Positions 38,975-47,703 of a stretch of DNA of 64,000 nt are shown piece by piece. The DNA comes from UBA868 sp016776875 (GTDB lineage Bacteria; Pseudomonadota; Gammaproteobacteria; Arenicellales; UBA868): positions 1,922,001-1,986,000 of the forward strand of contig CP179198.1 of the NCBI GenBank assembly GCA_051201585.1, in the 5' to 3' direction. Position numbers and translations under genes: made by a program. Each line of letters starts with the position of its first letter. Position 1 is the stretch's first letter. Below the pieces are notes generated by a model. That model worked only from the letters and a program-made list of their open reading frames with translations, searched no databases and was not told the origin of the DNA.

Positions 38975-39784
38975 TCACCGGGGGAACATGAATTGCAACT
39001 GGAGCCGTAATTGCCAGTCCGCCTGATTGGTCGGTCGCACAACATTGTGATAGAGGCTCATCTGGCCGTTTACAGGCAGCTTACCCAATTTGAATATCTT
39101 GCCGTAACCTAAGCCTAACGGCACAGTCCATTGCTCACCACTGTCAGCTTCCCAATTAGCCGTGATAATCGGCGCGAATGTGAAATATCGTGCCCCCGGC
39201 AGGTTGTAGTTAATAAACGGCTGCAACGTAAATAAATTGACGTCATTGTTTCCCGACCCCGAGACTGACCAGATATTGTTGATTAATCCACCATACACCC
39301 AGGCGCGATCAAACGTTAACGCAACAACACTTGGTCCTAACCCCCATTTGTCCGCGGTCAATTCAGTATCACCCGTTGGCAGCAGCGCGACACCGCCCGC
39401 ACCCCAAATCCACTTTCCCGCTACCTTGGGTGATAGGAAGCCTGAAAAGCTGATATCGCCAAGGCCACTGGTGCGCTCTCCATTTGGTGTCAATGCAGGC
39501 TGAGACATCACCGGAATAATCGTTCGGGTAATAAGGTTCCAGTTCTCCCCGACAGAAAAAGGCCATACTGGCTGAATGTTCAGAATATTCTGGGTCTTTT
39601 CTTCAGGTCCAAAATTTGTATTGGTATTATTCTGAAACGGCAAACTGATCATCGAGGCGATTGGGTTTTGCGCCGCCTTCGCCAAATCTTCAGCGCTCGG
39701 CTCCTGGGCATTAACTGCCGCTGAAATCGGCACAATTGCTGCAGCTGCTACCGCAAACACAATCTTTAAAATAATCTTCTTCAC
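38975..39784 (-). CDS. Outer-membrane beta-barrel protein (transporter-like, neuromedin-U/phenol-degradation MetA type)
   Basis: I choose GTG 39784, which has AAGGAG 6 bases upstream and leaves a signal peptide ending AAVNA; an in-frame ATG at 39871 is not supported. The mature part of about 240 residues starts QEPSAEDLAKAAQNPIASM and alternates strands such as GLGDISFSGFLSPKVAGKWI, WGLGPSVVALTFDRAWVYG and WQLRLQLQFMFPR. This is a widespread uncharacterised outer-membrane family annotated as transporter. It is the last gene of the cassette 41063-38975. Confidence 0.78.
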   Translation of the reverse strand: MKKIILKIVFAVAAAAIVPISAAVNAQEPSAEDLAKAAQNPIASMISLPFQNNTNTNFGPEEKTQNILNIQPVWPFSVGENWNLITRTIIPVMSQPALTPNGERTSGLGDISFSGFLSPKVAGKWIWGAGGVALLPTGDTELTADKWGLGPSVVALTFDRAWVYGGLINNIWSVSGSGNNDVNLFTLQPFINYNLPGARYFTFAPIITANWEADSGEQWTVPLGLGYGKIFKLGKLPVNGQMSLYHNVVRPTNQADWQLRLQLQFMFPR

Positions 39785-39867
39785 AGACGACTCCTTCAGA
39801 TTCCAAATCGTAAATTTTTTCCCACTATTTTTTAAACGACCCCAACAATCGTCGTGCCGTGTATGCG

Positions 39868-40068
39868 TCAATTCCGATTCGAGGTTCGACGAGACGTACG
39901 TCTTGCCACCCGGCGATTGCTGTCGGCCACCACTTCGCTAAAAGACGCAGAAACCCACCCCTGCATCGCTTGCGTGTTAACCGTGATCTGTACAGAACCT
40001 AACAGCATCAACGCAGCCACCGCTGACACCTTAACAAACGGGTTTGAGATCTTAAAAAACATAAACAT
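39868..40068 (-). CDS. Tiny exported or membrane-anchored protein with Arg-rich tail (copy B)
   Basis: Start at ATG 40068, 8 bases after AAAGGA, giving 66 residues; the open frame extends upstream but lacks a better site. A hydrophobic segment (VKVSAVAALMLLGSVQI) is followed by a short linker with WVSASF and the tail RRVARRTSRRTSNRN. The tail matches that of the next gene upstream. Unknown function; the basic tail could bind LPS, nucleic acid or acidic protein partners. Confidence 0.68.
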   Translation of the reverse strand: MFMFFKISNPFVKVSAVAALMLLGSVQITVNTQAMQGWVSASFSEVVADSNRRVARRTSRRTSNRN

Positions 40069-40091
40069 ACCCCATATCCTTTTCTTAAAAA

Positions 40092-40298
40092 TTAACACCA
40101 AGACGAGCCGCAAGACTGGCGACTCGCTGTTCGTCGGGATGTACGACGAGCAACCCTTCGATCCTGGCTTGCCTCAGCGCCGTTAAAATTTAAGCTCACC
40201 CAGACAAGATTATTGTCGGTTGAAAAGTTAACGGACTGTGTCATCAATAGCGCGATGCCGAGAAGCGCTGCCCCGGAATATTTAAATAATTTCATCAT
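40092..40298 (-). CDS. Tiny exported or membrane-anchored protein with Arg-rich tail (copy A)
   Basis: 68 residues with a GGAAGG Shine-Dalgarno before the ATG pair at 40298/40295. A hydrophobic segment (GAALLGIALLMTQSV) precedes WVSLNFNGAEA and the tail RRVARRTSRRTASRQ, then a short Cys-containing end (SCGSSWC). The tail equals that of copy B over 11 residues while 9 of those 11 codons differ, so the repeat is conserved at protein level. It lies 39 bases after the DUF2092-like gene and 23 before copy B. Confidence 0.7.
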   Translation of the reverse strand: MMKLFKYSGAALLGIALLMTQSVNFSTDNNLVWVSLNFNGAEASQDRRVARRTSRRTASRQSCGSSWC

Positions 40299-40337
40299 TG
40301 TTTCCTTCCCTTGGCGGTCAAACCACGATCGTCTAAA

Positions 40338-41063
40338 TTAGTATTCAGGCTGCATATCTACGAATTTAGCGCGCGCATATCCCTCGGGCGCACTCATCGT
40401 AAAGCTGCTGTCGCTGATCGTAGGATTTAAGTCCCAGTTTGAAAACGTGATCTCAAACTCAGGCGCACCGGCCATCCACTTTGAGGTAATCATGTACTTG
40501 CAGGGCAGCAAATCTTGCTCATTCATCCACAAATGCCAGTCCACATCCGGACCTCTCATCACAACATAGTGACAGGCGGCACCGTTTATCGGGGCTAAGC
40601 CCAAATAATGCGACTCTGAAACCTCCGCTAATAACTCCTCAGCGACATCTGCATAAAACATGTCCCGACCCGGAAGGTAAGCGCCAGCCTCCGAAGTCAA
40701 AATATCCATTACTTCGTCGTTGGTGCCTGAAACGGGAACGGAGACGAAAATTTTCGATGTATGTCCCACGCCATACACCGTTGAGCCATCATAGGAAACG
40801 ACTTGGTTAACTAGCGCACCAGACCTAGAGAACATGAATCCTTTTGATCGACTCAGAAGGATCGACCCTTCCCGATGCGAGCGTATTTTGAGCCCTTGAC
40901 TTAACACCGCCTCCTCAGATACCGCGCCATCAACCGATATCGCCTCAGCGTTGGCAAGCTGGCTGAGAGAGCGCTTGGCGAGCGCTTCAGGATCCATATC
41001 GCTTTCCGCCAGAACGGCGCCATTAACTAATCCTAAAACTGCAAAAATCTTCAAGAATTTCAT
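40338..41063 (-). CDS. Periplasmic DUF2092-like protein
   Basis: 241 residues with a signal peptide (FLKIFAVLGLVNGAVLA). The mature part opens DMDPEALAKRSLSQLANAEAI and continues with LSRSKGFMFSRSGALVNQVVSYDG, ACHYVVMRGPDVDWHLWM and LPCKYMITSKWMAGAPEFEI, the pattern of the DUF2092 family of predicted periplasmic proteins, which share the lipoprotein-carrier (LolA-like) half-barrel look. First gene of the four-gene cassette running to 38975. Molecular role unknown. Confidence 0.78.
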   Translation of the reverse strand: MKFLKIFAVLGLVNGAVLAESDMDPEALAKRSLSQLANAEAISVDGAVSEEAVLSQGLKIRSHREGSILLSRSKGFMFSRSGALVNQVVSYDGSTVYGVGHTSKIFVSVPVSGTNDEVMDILTSEAGAYLPGRDMFYADVAEELLAEVSESHYLGLAPINGAACHYVVMRGPDVDWHLWMNEQDLLPCKYMITSKWMAGAPEFEITFSNWDLNPTISDSSFTMSAPEGYARAKFVDMQPEY

Positions 41064-41186
41064 CTTTCGAATATCCTTTTCCTTGTCAACGCAAAAATTG
41101 CTTCATTAACTGCATTCCTCTGAATTAGGATGTAATTAAACAACAAGAACTAGGGAATTTCCAGACTTTTGTTCGTTTTAGGGATC

Positions 41187-41206
41187 TCTTATTTGTTAAA
41201 ATAAGA
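41187..41206. promoter_or_regulatory. AT-rich dyad upstream of mscS-type gene
   Basis: TCTTATTT and its complement AAATAAGA around a 4-base loop, in the 266-base divergent region between the DUF2092-like cassette and the mechanosensitive channel. Could be an operator or a small hairpin; nothing else stands out in 41064-41329. Confidence 0.3.
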
Positions 41207-41329
41207 CGTTAAAAAAGGTCTGAAATTAAACCCCGTGTATGATTAGACCGTAATTTAGACTCCGCTCAGAACTCAGGTACCACTCAAGTCGAAAACCGTG
41301 GCCAAACCAGCACAGATGAGAACAATCTA

Positions 41330-43567
41330 ATGCCATATTTACCGATCTCGAAATATCTTTTGTCATTGATATGGATGCTTCCTTTTCTGGCCGTCACCAG
41401 CTTATTCGACACTCAACTCGCGGTCGCTCAGAGCCAGACAACGGTTGAGGCGGAAATCCTAGATAGCTCAGTAAGCGCGGAGGATCGAGAGAAGCTACTG
41501 GCGAGACTGAGCGATAAAGAGGTACGGGATATTGTCTGGAATCTGATCCAAACAAAGTCCAAAAGTCAGGATACCGATAATCCGCTTGCGGCTGAACTAA
41601 GTCAACTCACCAGCAATCTTCGCTCCAATTTTGACAAACGAATTCAACATATTCCTAAGCTGCTTGCGTTACCGTCACTACTTATCGATGCAATTACCCC
41701 GCCTGGGAAAGAAATAGGATTTTTCGCGATCGTTTCTCTCACGGTCGCATTGGTCATTTTATTTGGATGGACGGGTCAATACCTCTGTAAAAGAATGACA
41801 AGAGTCGTCTATGACTCGCTCACCCGGTCCAGAATCGAAAATTTCCCCCAGAAACTGGCGAGACGCATACTTATCTTCCTGTATGACCTGGTGCATCCGG
41901 TAATTTTCGCCGTAATGGCGTACCTCGCTTTCATGGCCGTATACCAGGGTTATGAGCCGAACCGTATCCTTATGTTAAGCGTCATTACAGGGATCTTCAG
42001 TGCGTGGGCGCTGATTAAAACCATCGGCTGCGTCTTTTCACCGAATAGACCGGACGCCCGCCTGACGTCACTTGACGATGAAGACTCAAAATTAATAAGC
42101 CGCCATCTCAATATCGTTGTGATATATGCCATGACGATTTATTTTTTCTCAGGATACCTTAGCGGTATTGCTCCGATTATCGACACCTCATCCATCGTTC
42201 CCATCGTTAACAGCTTGGGCGGACTGTCGATAATGGTACTGGTTGTCATTGTGATTTGGAGAGTACGCTTGCCAGTTGGCAAATTACTCCTGTCTGGAAA
42301 GCCTCCAGGCCTTGCCAGAAAACTCCTGAGTACGATATGGCCGGCTATTGGAACTGCGCTTATTGTTGCGCTAACAATCATAGGTCTTGTCAGCGCCCTT
42401 GCCTTAAATATGGAATCGGCCTTTAATGCGGTCCTTAAGACCCTACTTCTACTGTTAATTGGTCTCCCGCTATCCCTCGGCTTAATTGGACCCTTGATTA
42501 GACAGTGGGGACGCAATTCGGACACTGATGATACAGCGCCTGTCTCCCGAACGAACGCTCGCGATGGCATTGTTCAAATCGCACGTTTTATCCTGCTCGT
42601 TACCTCTGCCATGCTGCTCGGGCGAATATGGGGAATCGATGTCGTCGAGATGACTCGATCGAGCCTCGGCGAGCGGGTTAGTGGAGCAGTAACACAGGTC
42701 GTCATGACCATTATTGTTGCGAATCTGATTTGGAGCCTTGTAAAACGTTGGATCGAATCTCAGGATAACGTTAATACTGTCGATGATCCAGATTCAAATG
42801 CGGGTGGTGATCACGGTGGGCAAGGACTCACCCGTATTGAAACAGTTTTGCCCCTGCTACGCGGTTTCATGCTAGTCACAATCATCACCGTCGCAGTAAT
42901 GATCTCGCTCTCAAGTCTTGGTGTTGACATCGGTCCTTTAATAGCCGCGGCCAGCGTTCTGGGATTGGCCATTGGCTTTGGCGCGCAGACTCTCGTGGCT
43001 GATATCATTTCAGGCATTTTCTTCCTTGTCGATGATGCATTCCGAAAAGGCGAATATATTGATGTCAGTGGCAACACCGGAACTGTCGAAAATATCTCCG
43101 TGCGCTCGATGCAGTTACGTCATCATAACGGACCCATTCATACGGTTCCGTACAGTCAAATCAGTACGTTGACAAACTTCAGTCGCGACTGGGTGATCAT
43201 GAAATTTGAGCTTCGAATTCCTTTTGAAGAGGATGTTGAAAAAGTTCGAAAATTGATAAAGAAAGTTGGTAAAAAACTGTTGGAAGATCCTGAACATGGA
43301 CCAGATTTTCTGGAGCCACTAAAATCTCAGGGCGTGAATAGAATGGATGATTCCGCCTTTGTCGTGCGATGCAAGTTTTCATCAAAACCCGGGAAACAGT
43401 GGGCGCTACGCCGAATCGCCTACGCTGGAATCCAGGCCGCCTTTACAGAGGCGGGTATCAAGTTCGCGCCGAAGCGAGTTGTGGTAGAAGCTATTACACC
43501 TGAAATCGCCGCGGCGGGTGCAGCCGCATTAACCTCAAACCCGGAAAGTGATTCCGGCAAATCCTAA
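41330..43567 (+). CDS. MscS-family mechanosensitive channel, large form
   Basis: 745 residues. A signal-like start and a periplasmic helical domain (about 30-115) precede roughly eleven membrane segments. The MscS pore and beta domain are visible near 540-640: AASVLGLAIGFGAQTLVADI, VDDAFRKGEYIDVSG, NGPIHTVPYSQISTLTNFS. Large forms act in osmotic down-shock protection with slower gating than E. coli MscS. The stop overlaps the next start as TAATG, so the next two genes are coupled to it. Confidence 0.93.
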   Translation: MPYLPISKYLLSLIWMLPFLAVTSLFDTQLAVAQSQTTVEAEILDSSVSAEDREKLLARLSDKEVRDIVWNLIQTKSKSQDTDNPLAAELSQLTSNLRSNFDKRIQHIPKLLALPSLLIDAITPPGKEIGFFAIVSLTVALVILFGWTGQYLCKRMTRVVYDSLTRSRIENFPQKLARRILIFLYDLVHPVIFAVMAYLAFMAVYQGYEPNRILMLSVITGIFSAWALIKTIGCVFSPNRPDARLTSLDDEDSKLISRHLNIVVIYAMTIYFFSGYLSGIAPIIDTSSIVPIVNSLGGLSIMVLVVIVIWRVRLPVGKLLLSGKPPGLARKLLSTIWPAIGTALIVALTIIGLVSALALNMESAFNAVLKTLLLLLIGLPLSLGLIGPLIRQWGRNSDTDDTAPVSRTNARDGIVQIARFILLVTSAMLLGRIWGIDVVEMTRSSLGERVSGAVTQVVMTIIVANLIWSLVKRWIESQDNVNTVDDPDSNAGGDHGGQGLTRIETVLPLLRGFMLVTIITVAVMISLSSLGVDIGPLIAAASVLGLAIGFGAQTLVADIISGIFFLVDDAFRKGEYIDVSGNTGTVENISVRSMQLRHHNGPIHTVPYSQISTLTNFSRDWVIMKFELRIPFEEDVEKVRKLIKKVGKKLLEDPEHGPDFLEPLKSQGVNRMDDSAFVVRCKFSSKPGKQWALRRIAYAGIQAAFTEAGIKFAPKRVVVEAITPEIAAAGAAALTSNPESDSGKS

Positions 43568-43936
43568 TGACTCAGACTAGAAAAATTATCTCACTGATCG
43601 TTCTATTTTTTCTCATGACGCTAACTTCGATCGGATATGCGCAAAACGCACTTTTCCTCAGAAATTCGATTATTGCTGAACTGTCAGCTAGCGACCTTGA
43701 TTCGTTGCTGGAGGCTATTTCAGAAAAGCTGAGATGACGTTGCCTCGACAGAAAGCAGCACCTGGATTAGCGAAGCAGGAGATACCACCAGCACCCTCAA
43801 GGTCACTGGTGACTATGAAAAGAACGGCCTTAACTGTCGACGCCTTGAGATCGACACGATCCGGCAGAGTCAAAAAGCAGTAACAAACTACGGCTTTTGT
43901 AACACTGACGGTAATTGGCTAATGGATGCGCAGTAA
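43567..43936 (+). CDS. Small exported surface-antigen-like protein (one frameshift)
   Basis: Starts within the channel stop (TAATG). A signal peptide (SLIVLFFLMTLTSIGYA) and about 30 residues are followed by an early stop at 43735. One frame over, translation continues DDVASTESSTWISEAGD to LNCRRLEIDTIRQSQK and YGFCNTDGNWLMD, a pattern like the C-terminal domain of 17-kDa surface antigen / RT0821-Lpp0805 family proteins. One extra base near 43728-43736 explains the break; corrected length is 122 residues. It ends in TAATG shared with the next gene. Confidence 0.68.
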
Positions 43937-44964
43937 TGACTTTCGCACAAAAATTAAACCCTGAAAACATGATTAAACTGGCCTTGGTTGGCGTCCTCGG
44001 CGCCATGGCTTCAATCGCTGTGGCAGATGATGCGAATCCAGCGCCAGACAAAATAGAAGAAATTCATGAGGACTGGTCTGAGTGGGTTCTCGGCACAGCA
44101 AATAAGATCGACGGCTTCTTTTCGAATTCACAGGCGGATGAAGATGCGCAGAAAACCCGTATCCGCGGCTGGATTCAGGGCCAATATGATGAAAACGAAG
44201 GATCGAAAGTTCGATTGCGCGTCAGGGCAAGGCTATCACTCCCCAAAACCGAAAACAGAATATCCCTGGTCATTGGCGATGATGAAAACGAACAAAGCCA
44301 AGGTCCTGACGATCAGAATCAACAGAACGTTAGCCTTCAATTCAGAAGCAAGCGCGATACCGCGCTAAAGACCGTTCGATTTGACCTTGGTATTAGACGA
44401 AGGGATAGCAAATATCAGCTTTATGGCAGAGCCCGTCACACCAAAATATTTGAAACCGCAAGTGCTTGGGTACCGCGCCTGACGAATTCTTTTTATTACT
44501 TTACTAAAAGCAGGTTTGAATACCGAGGAGAAGCGCAGTTCGATCGCGTCCTGGGCAAAAACCTTTTCTTCCGACCCATTTCAGTGCTTCGCTGGTATGA
44601 AAATAACCCCGATGAATGCAACGGGGGATGGTGCTACGACCAGTTTTTTAGCCTCTATCAGCGCTTGGATCAAAAAAAGCCGGCGGCGCTGGCCTATGAT
44701 CTGGAATTTTATTTCAGGGAAAAGCCTGAATTCGACGTTTTTGATACGGTCATCAAAGCTCGATACCGGCGCAAAACAGATCGGGACTGGCTGTTCTGGG
44801 AAGTTGAACCCGGGATCCACTTTCCTTCGGATTATGACCACGATCTTACATTCAGGATCTTGGTTAAGCTCGAGGGGGTATTTGGCTATAACACAGAAGC
44901 TAATATTAATGATTACTTCACCCCAGCGGAGGCTGACTGGGCAAGTCAAAATCCGACTAACTAA
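43936..44964 (+). CDS. Exported protein of unknown function, probable outer-membrane barrel
   Basis: ATG 43936 overlaps the preceding stop (TAATG) and gives 342 residues with a signal peptide (MIKLALVGVLGAMASIAVA). The mature part has a charged helical start (KIEEIHEDWSEWVLGTANK) and then alternating strands rich in Arg and aromatics (RLRVRARLSLPKTENRISLV, KARYRRKTDRDWLFWEVEPG). No family recognised. Co-translation with the MscS-type channel suggests an envelope-stress role. It overlaps the stop of mltF on the other strand. Confidence 0.72.
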   Translation: MTFAQKLNPENMIKLALVGVLGAMASIAVADDANPAPDKIEEIHEDWSEWVLGTANKIDGFFSNSQADEDAQKTRIRGWIQGQYDENEGSKVRLRVRARLSLPKTENRISLVIGDDENEQSQGPDDQNQQNVSLQFRSKRDTALKTVRFDLGIRRRDSKYQLYGRARHTKIFETASAWVPRLTNSFYYFTKSRFEYRGEAQFDRVLGKNLFFRPISVLRWYENNPDECNGGWCYDQFFSLYQRLDQKKPAALAYDLEFYFREKPEFDVFDTVIKARYRRKTDRDWLFWEVEPGIHFPSDYDHDLTFRILVKLEGVFGYNTEANINDYFTPAEADWASQNPTN

Positions 44965-46562
44965 TGAGCTGTCGCTGAAGCGGTCTGAAGCGCATCAAAA
45001 TACATTTTGTACGCAAGATAGTACTTGTTTATATTTCGGACATAATCGACTGTCTCTCGCCCTATTTTCTCCGCGGCAATCACCTCAACGTTCGCAAACC
45101 ACTTATTAGGGTCAAGGCCGCGATCGGCCGCAAGCGCGCGAAGTCTTCGAATCTTGCTCGGACCTGCGTTATAAGAAGCCCAAGCCAAATCCATCCGAAC
45201 GGCGGGATCCAGACCGGGATCATTGATATAACGATTCAGCAGGTGCGCCATGTACTTGGCGCCAGCATGAATATTATTGTCGAGCGTTGTCACATCATCA
45301 ATTCCAACACTTTTGTCGGAAGCTGTACTCTGGAGTAACTGCATCACACCAATGGCACCTGCGCTACTTCTCATCGACTGATCAAGACGCGACTCTTGAT
45401 AACCCTGAGCCACGAGCTTCAACCAATCAATCTCGTAAGCCCCGCCATATTCCTCAAACAATCTTCGCATTTCTGCAAGACGCGCCCGATCCGCTTTCGA
45501 CATCGGATTCGTAATCCATTTATTTTTTTTATAGTAGCGGGTAAATAAAATATTTCCCAGCAAGGATCCTTTCTTATTCTCCCTTACAAATCGATTTAAA
45601 CTTTCAAGAAGTTTGGGTGTTGCAGGTCGCACCGCCCACGCAATTTGCCCGCCAGAGTTAACGGCAAGATTTTCATAAACCCTGATATTTTTAAGCAACT
45701 CACTCCAAATGGACGCAATATGATTATCTGCGACCGTGTACTTGATCGATCCTGCATCAACCATCTCAAGAATATCTTCGGTTGACAGTCGCTCGTCCGC
45801 CTCAAGAATCTCTATCCCGGATTTTCCTGCCTCAATCATCTGTTCATTGAGTTTATTTAAATGATTCACATAGGTTGAACCCTTTCGCACACCAACAGTT
45901 TTGCCTGCGAGATCATCAAAACTCGAAATTTCATCAACTTGATTACTAGCGACCAGAACCTCTTTGACATTTTTTATATAAGGATCACTGAAACTCACCC
46001 TGGCAGATCGCTCCTCGGTCACTGTTAAGCCAGCCGCTGCAATATCACCCTCACCTGCTAATAGACGAGAGAAAATCTGGTCAAACGGCACCGGAATGAA
46101 AACCAATTTGGTTTTCTGCTCTGGAGAGGAAATTCCTTTGTTCAACTCTTTTTCATACTCCATGAGCAGGTCATACTCGAATCCACGAGGCATTCCTTTA
46201 TCAAAGAAAAAGTTTGTTCGGCCGAACGCTACCAACACTCTCAGGAGGCGCCGTTCGCGAATCTCGTTCAGATCCCCAAATAAGACTTGTTGGCCACGAA
46301 CAAGTAACTGGTCTGGTTCTGATGAGGCGGGATTTTCACTGGCTTTTGCCAGCTCGCCAGCGTTAGCGACCTGAATCACGTCCACGCGCCAATCCAGATC
46401 TGGCGCAACCGGATTAACCGGGTGGAATTCGTCCGTCATGCTGGAATGATCAGTGAGACTCGCACCGATAGGAGTTTCCGGTACCTCTTGTGAGCAGGCG
46501 ACAATACAGGTACCCACGATAAGTCCTGCGACTATGTTGGAAAAAAATGCTGGCATTCGCAT
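44961..46562 (-). CDS. mltF: Membrane-bound lytic murein transglycosylase F
   Basis: Peptidoglycan-cleaving lipoprotein of 533 residues. The lipobox is VGTCIVACSQ (acylated Cys near residue 24). The N-terminal half is an SBP_bac_3 regulatory domain (LLRVLVAFGRTNFFF to about 350). The SLT catalytic domain carries the Glu in GYQESRLDQSMRSSAGAIG near 393, then MQLLQSTASD and SYNAGPSKIRRL. The arrangement matches E. coli MltF. Confidence 0.93.
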   Translation of the reverse strand: MRMPAFFSNIVAGLIVGTCIVACSQEVPETPIGASLTDHSSMTDEFHPVNPVAPDLDWRVDVIQVANAGELAKASENPASSEPDQLLVRGQQVLFGDLNEIRERRLLRVLVAFGRTNFFFDKGMPRGFEYDLLMEYEKELNKGISSPEQKTKLVFIPVPFDQIFSRLLAGEGDIAAAGLTVTEERSARVSFSDPYIKNVKEVLVASNQVDEISSFDDLAGKTVGVRKGSTYVNHLNKLNEQMIEAGKSGIEILEADERLSTEDILEMVDAGSIKYTVADNHIASIWSELLKNIRVYENLAVNSGGQIAWAVRPATPKLLESLNRFVRENKKGSLLGNILFTRYYKKNKWITNPMSKADRARLAEMRRLFEEYGGAYEIDWLKLVAQGYQESRLDQSMRSSAGAIGVMQLLQSTASDKSVGIDDVTTLDNNIHAGAKYMAHLLNRYINDPGLDPAVRMDLAWASYNAGPSKIRRLRALAADRGLDPNKWFANVEVIAAEKIGRETVDYVRNINKYYLAYKMYFDALQTASATAH

Positions 46563-46614
46563 TCAACCTTTAAAAAAACGATGAATAAAAGAATATTCCA
46601 CCACGCGGTACCGG

Positions 46615-47664
46615 CTAAATTCTTTCAGCCGCCTGACCTAGGTTGGAAAGTTTCTGGAGCGCTAAAGATCGACCCAAAAGACCCAAACCACAATCCGGGG
46701 CAGCGATCAGGCGATCGGAATCAATATGATTGAGTGCCAGGCGAAGCCGCTCCTCAATTTCATCCGCAGTCTCTATTTTGCTGTTAGCAATTGCAATCAC
46801 TCCAAGAATAACGGTCGTCTGATTAAAAGAATCCAGCAGAGATAGGTCATTAGGTCGGTGAGCATCTTCCAGTGAAATCGCATCAATACAGGAATCCTCT
46901 ATTGAGCCTGCAAGCTGCGCATAGCTTTCAGGATCCGCTTTCGGATACGCTACGCTATCCAGTCGGTCGGGATAACCGCAACACATATGTGCCGTTCGGA
47001 TTACATTTCTGGGCACCTTGTAAAAAGCCCGTTCAAGATTTTCAAAGCCAAAATCTAACGCATCAACAGGATTTCGAGCAAACAAAGGCTCGTCGATCTG
47101 AATATGCTGACAGCCTTCGTTTGCAAGCGCGATCACTTCCTTGTTGAGCGCATCCGCAAGATCGGCTCCTCTTTTTTTAGGATCGCCATAAAACGCATCA
47201 ACGGTTGTATCCCCAATCGTCATGGGGCCCGGCATGGTGATCTTTACCGGTCGCTTGGTTAATTTTTGCGCCCGCCGCCAGTCATGAACAAGGAAATGAG
47301 TGGTCGATTTAACCGCTCTTACAATTGTTGGTAGTTGAGCGCGATATGCGCCATTACGTAAGGATTTTTCCGTCAAATTTGAGAAATCAATACCGTCAAG
47401 GTGTCGACAATGATAATGAATGTAGTTTTCTCGAGGTACCTCGCCATCAGTCGGAATATCGATTCTCGCCGATTCTTGATCGGACAGTACCTGTGCAACC
47501 CCTCTTTCAATCGCGTCATCCGCATCAGCGCCCATTGCGGCCATCGCCTGCGCCCACTCCCGGGTCGGATGAGAGGTATCAGTTCCATCAACTCCGTTGA
47601 ACCAATCAGGAAGATTCACAAAATCGGGTTTGGGATAGGCGCCGATACAAGTCGTTTTAATCAT
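46615..47664 (-). CDS. Cobalamin-independent methionine synthase family protein, catalytic domain only
   Basis: 349 residues corresponding to the C-terminal barrel of MetE. Zinc ligands expected in the family are visible: H-x-C in RTAHMCCGYPDR near residue 228, Glu in DAISLEDAHR and Cys in APDCGLGLL near 327; the acidic LDEP-like IQIDEPLFA is present. It lacks the N-terminal MetE half. It lies 39 bases after the PotC-type permease and is probably in its operon, which hints at methyl transfer from an imported methylated compound or at homocysteine recycling. Methyl donor unknown. Confidence 0.82.
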   Translation of the reverse strand: MIKTTCIGAYPKPDFVNLPDWFNGVDGTDTSHPTREWAQAMAAMGADADDAIERGVAQVLSDQESARIDIPTDGEVPRENYIHYHCRHLDGIDFSNLTEKSLRNGAYRAQLPTIVRAVKSTTHFLVHDWRRAQKLTKRPVKITMPGPMTIGDTTVDAFYGDPKKRGADLADALNKEVIALANEGCQHIQIDEPLFARNPVDALDFGFENLERAFYKVPRNVIRTAHMCCGYPDRLDSVAYPKADPESYAQLAGSIEDSCIDAISLEDAHRPNDLSLLDSFNQTTVILGVIAIANSKIETADEIEERLRLALNHIDSDRLIAAPDCGLGLLGRSLALQKLSNLGQAAERI

Positions 47665-47703
47665 TCGATTATTTTTTGCGGCTCACCGTTTCGAATAAAG
47701 CGC

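Noticed and set aside
41220..41265. Direct repeat TTAGAC-N6-TTAGAC upstream of the MscS-type gene
   Set aside because: Too short and AT-rich to separate from chance.
42139..42570. 143-codon minus-strand frame inside the MscS-type channel gene
   Set aside because: Antisense to a confidently identified gene; Ser/Arg/Ile-rich shadow translation.
35000..46600. Envelope-gene stretch as a genomic island
   Set aside because: No integrase, transposase, tRNA or direct repeats at the edges, and base composition looks similar by eye, so transfer is not supported.
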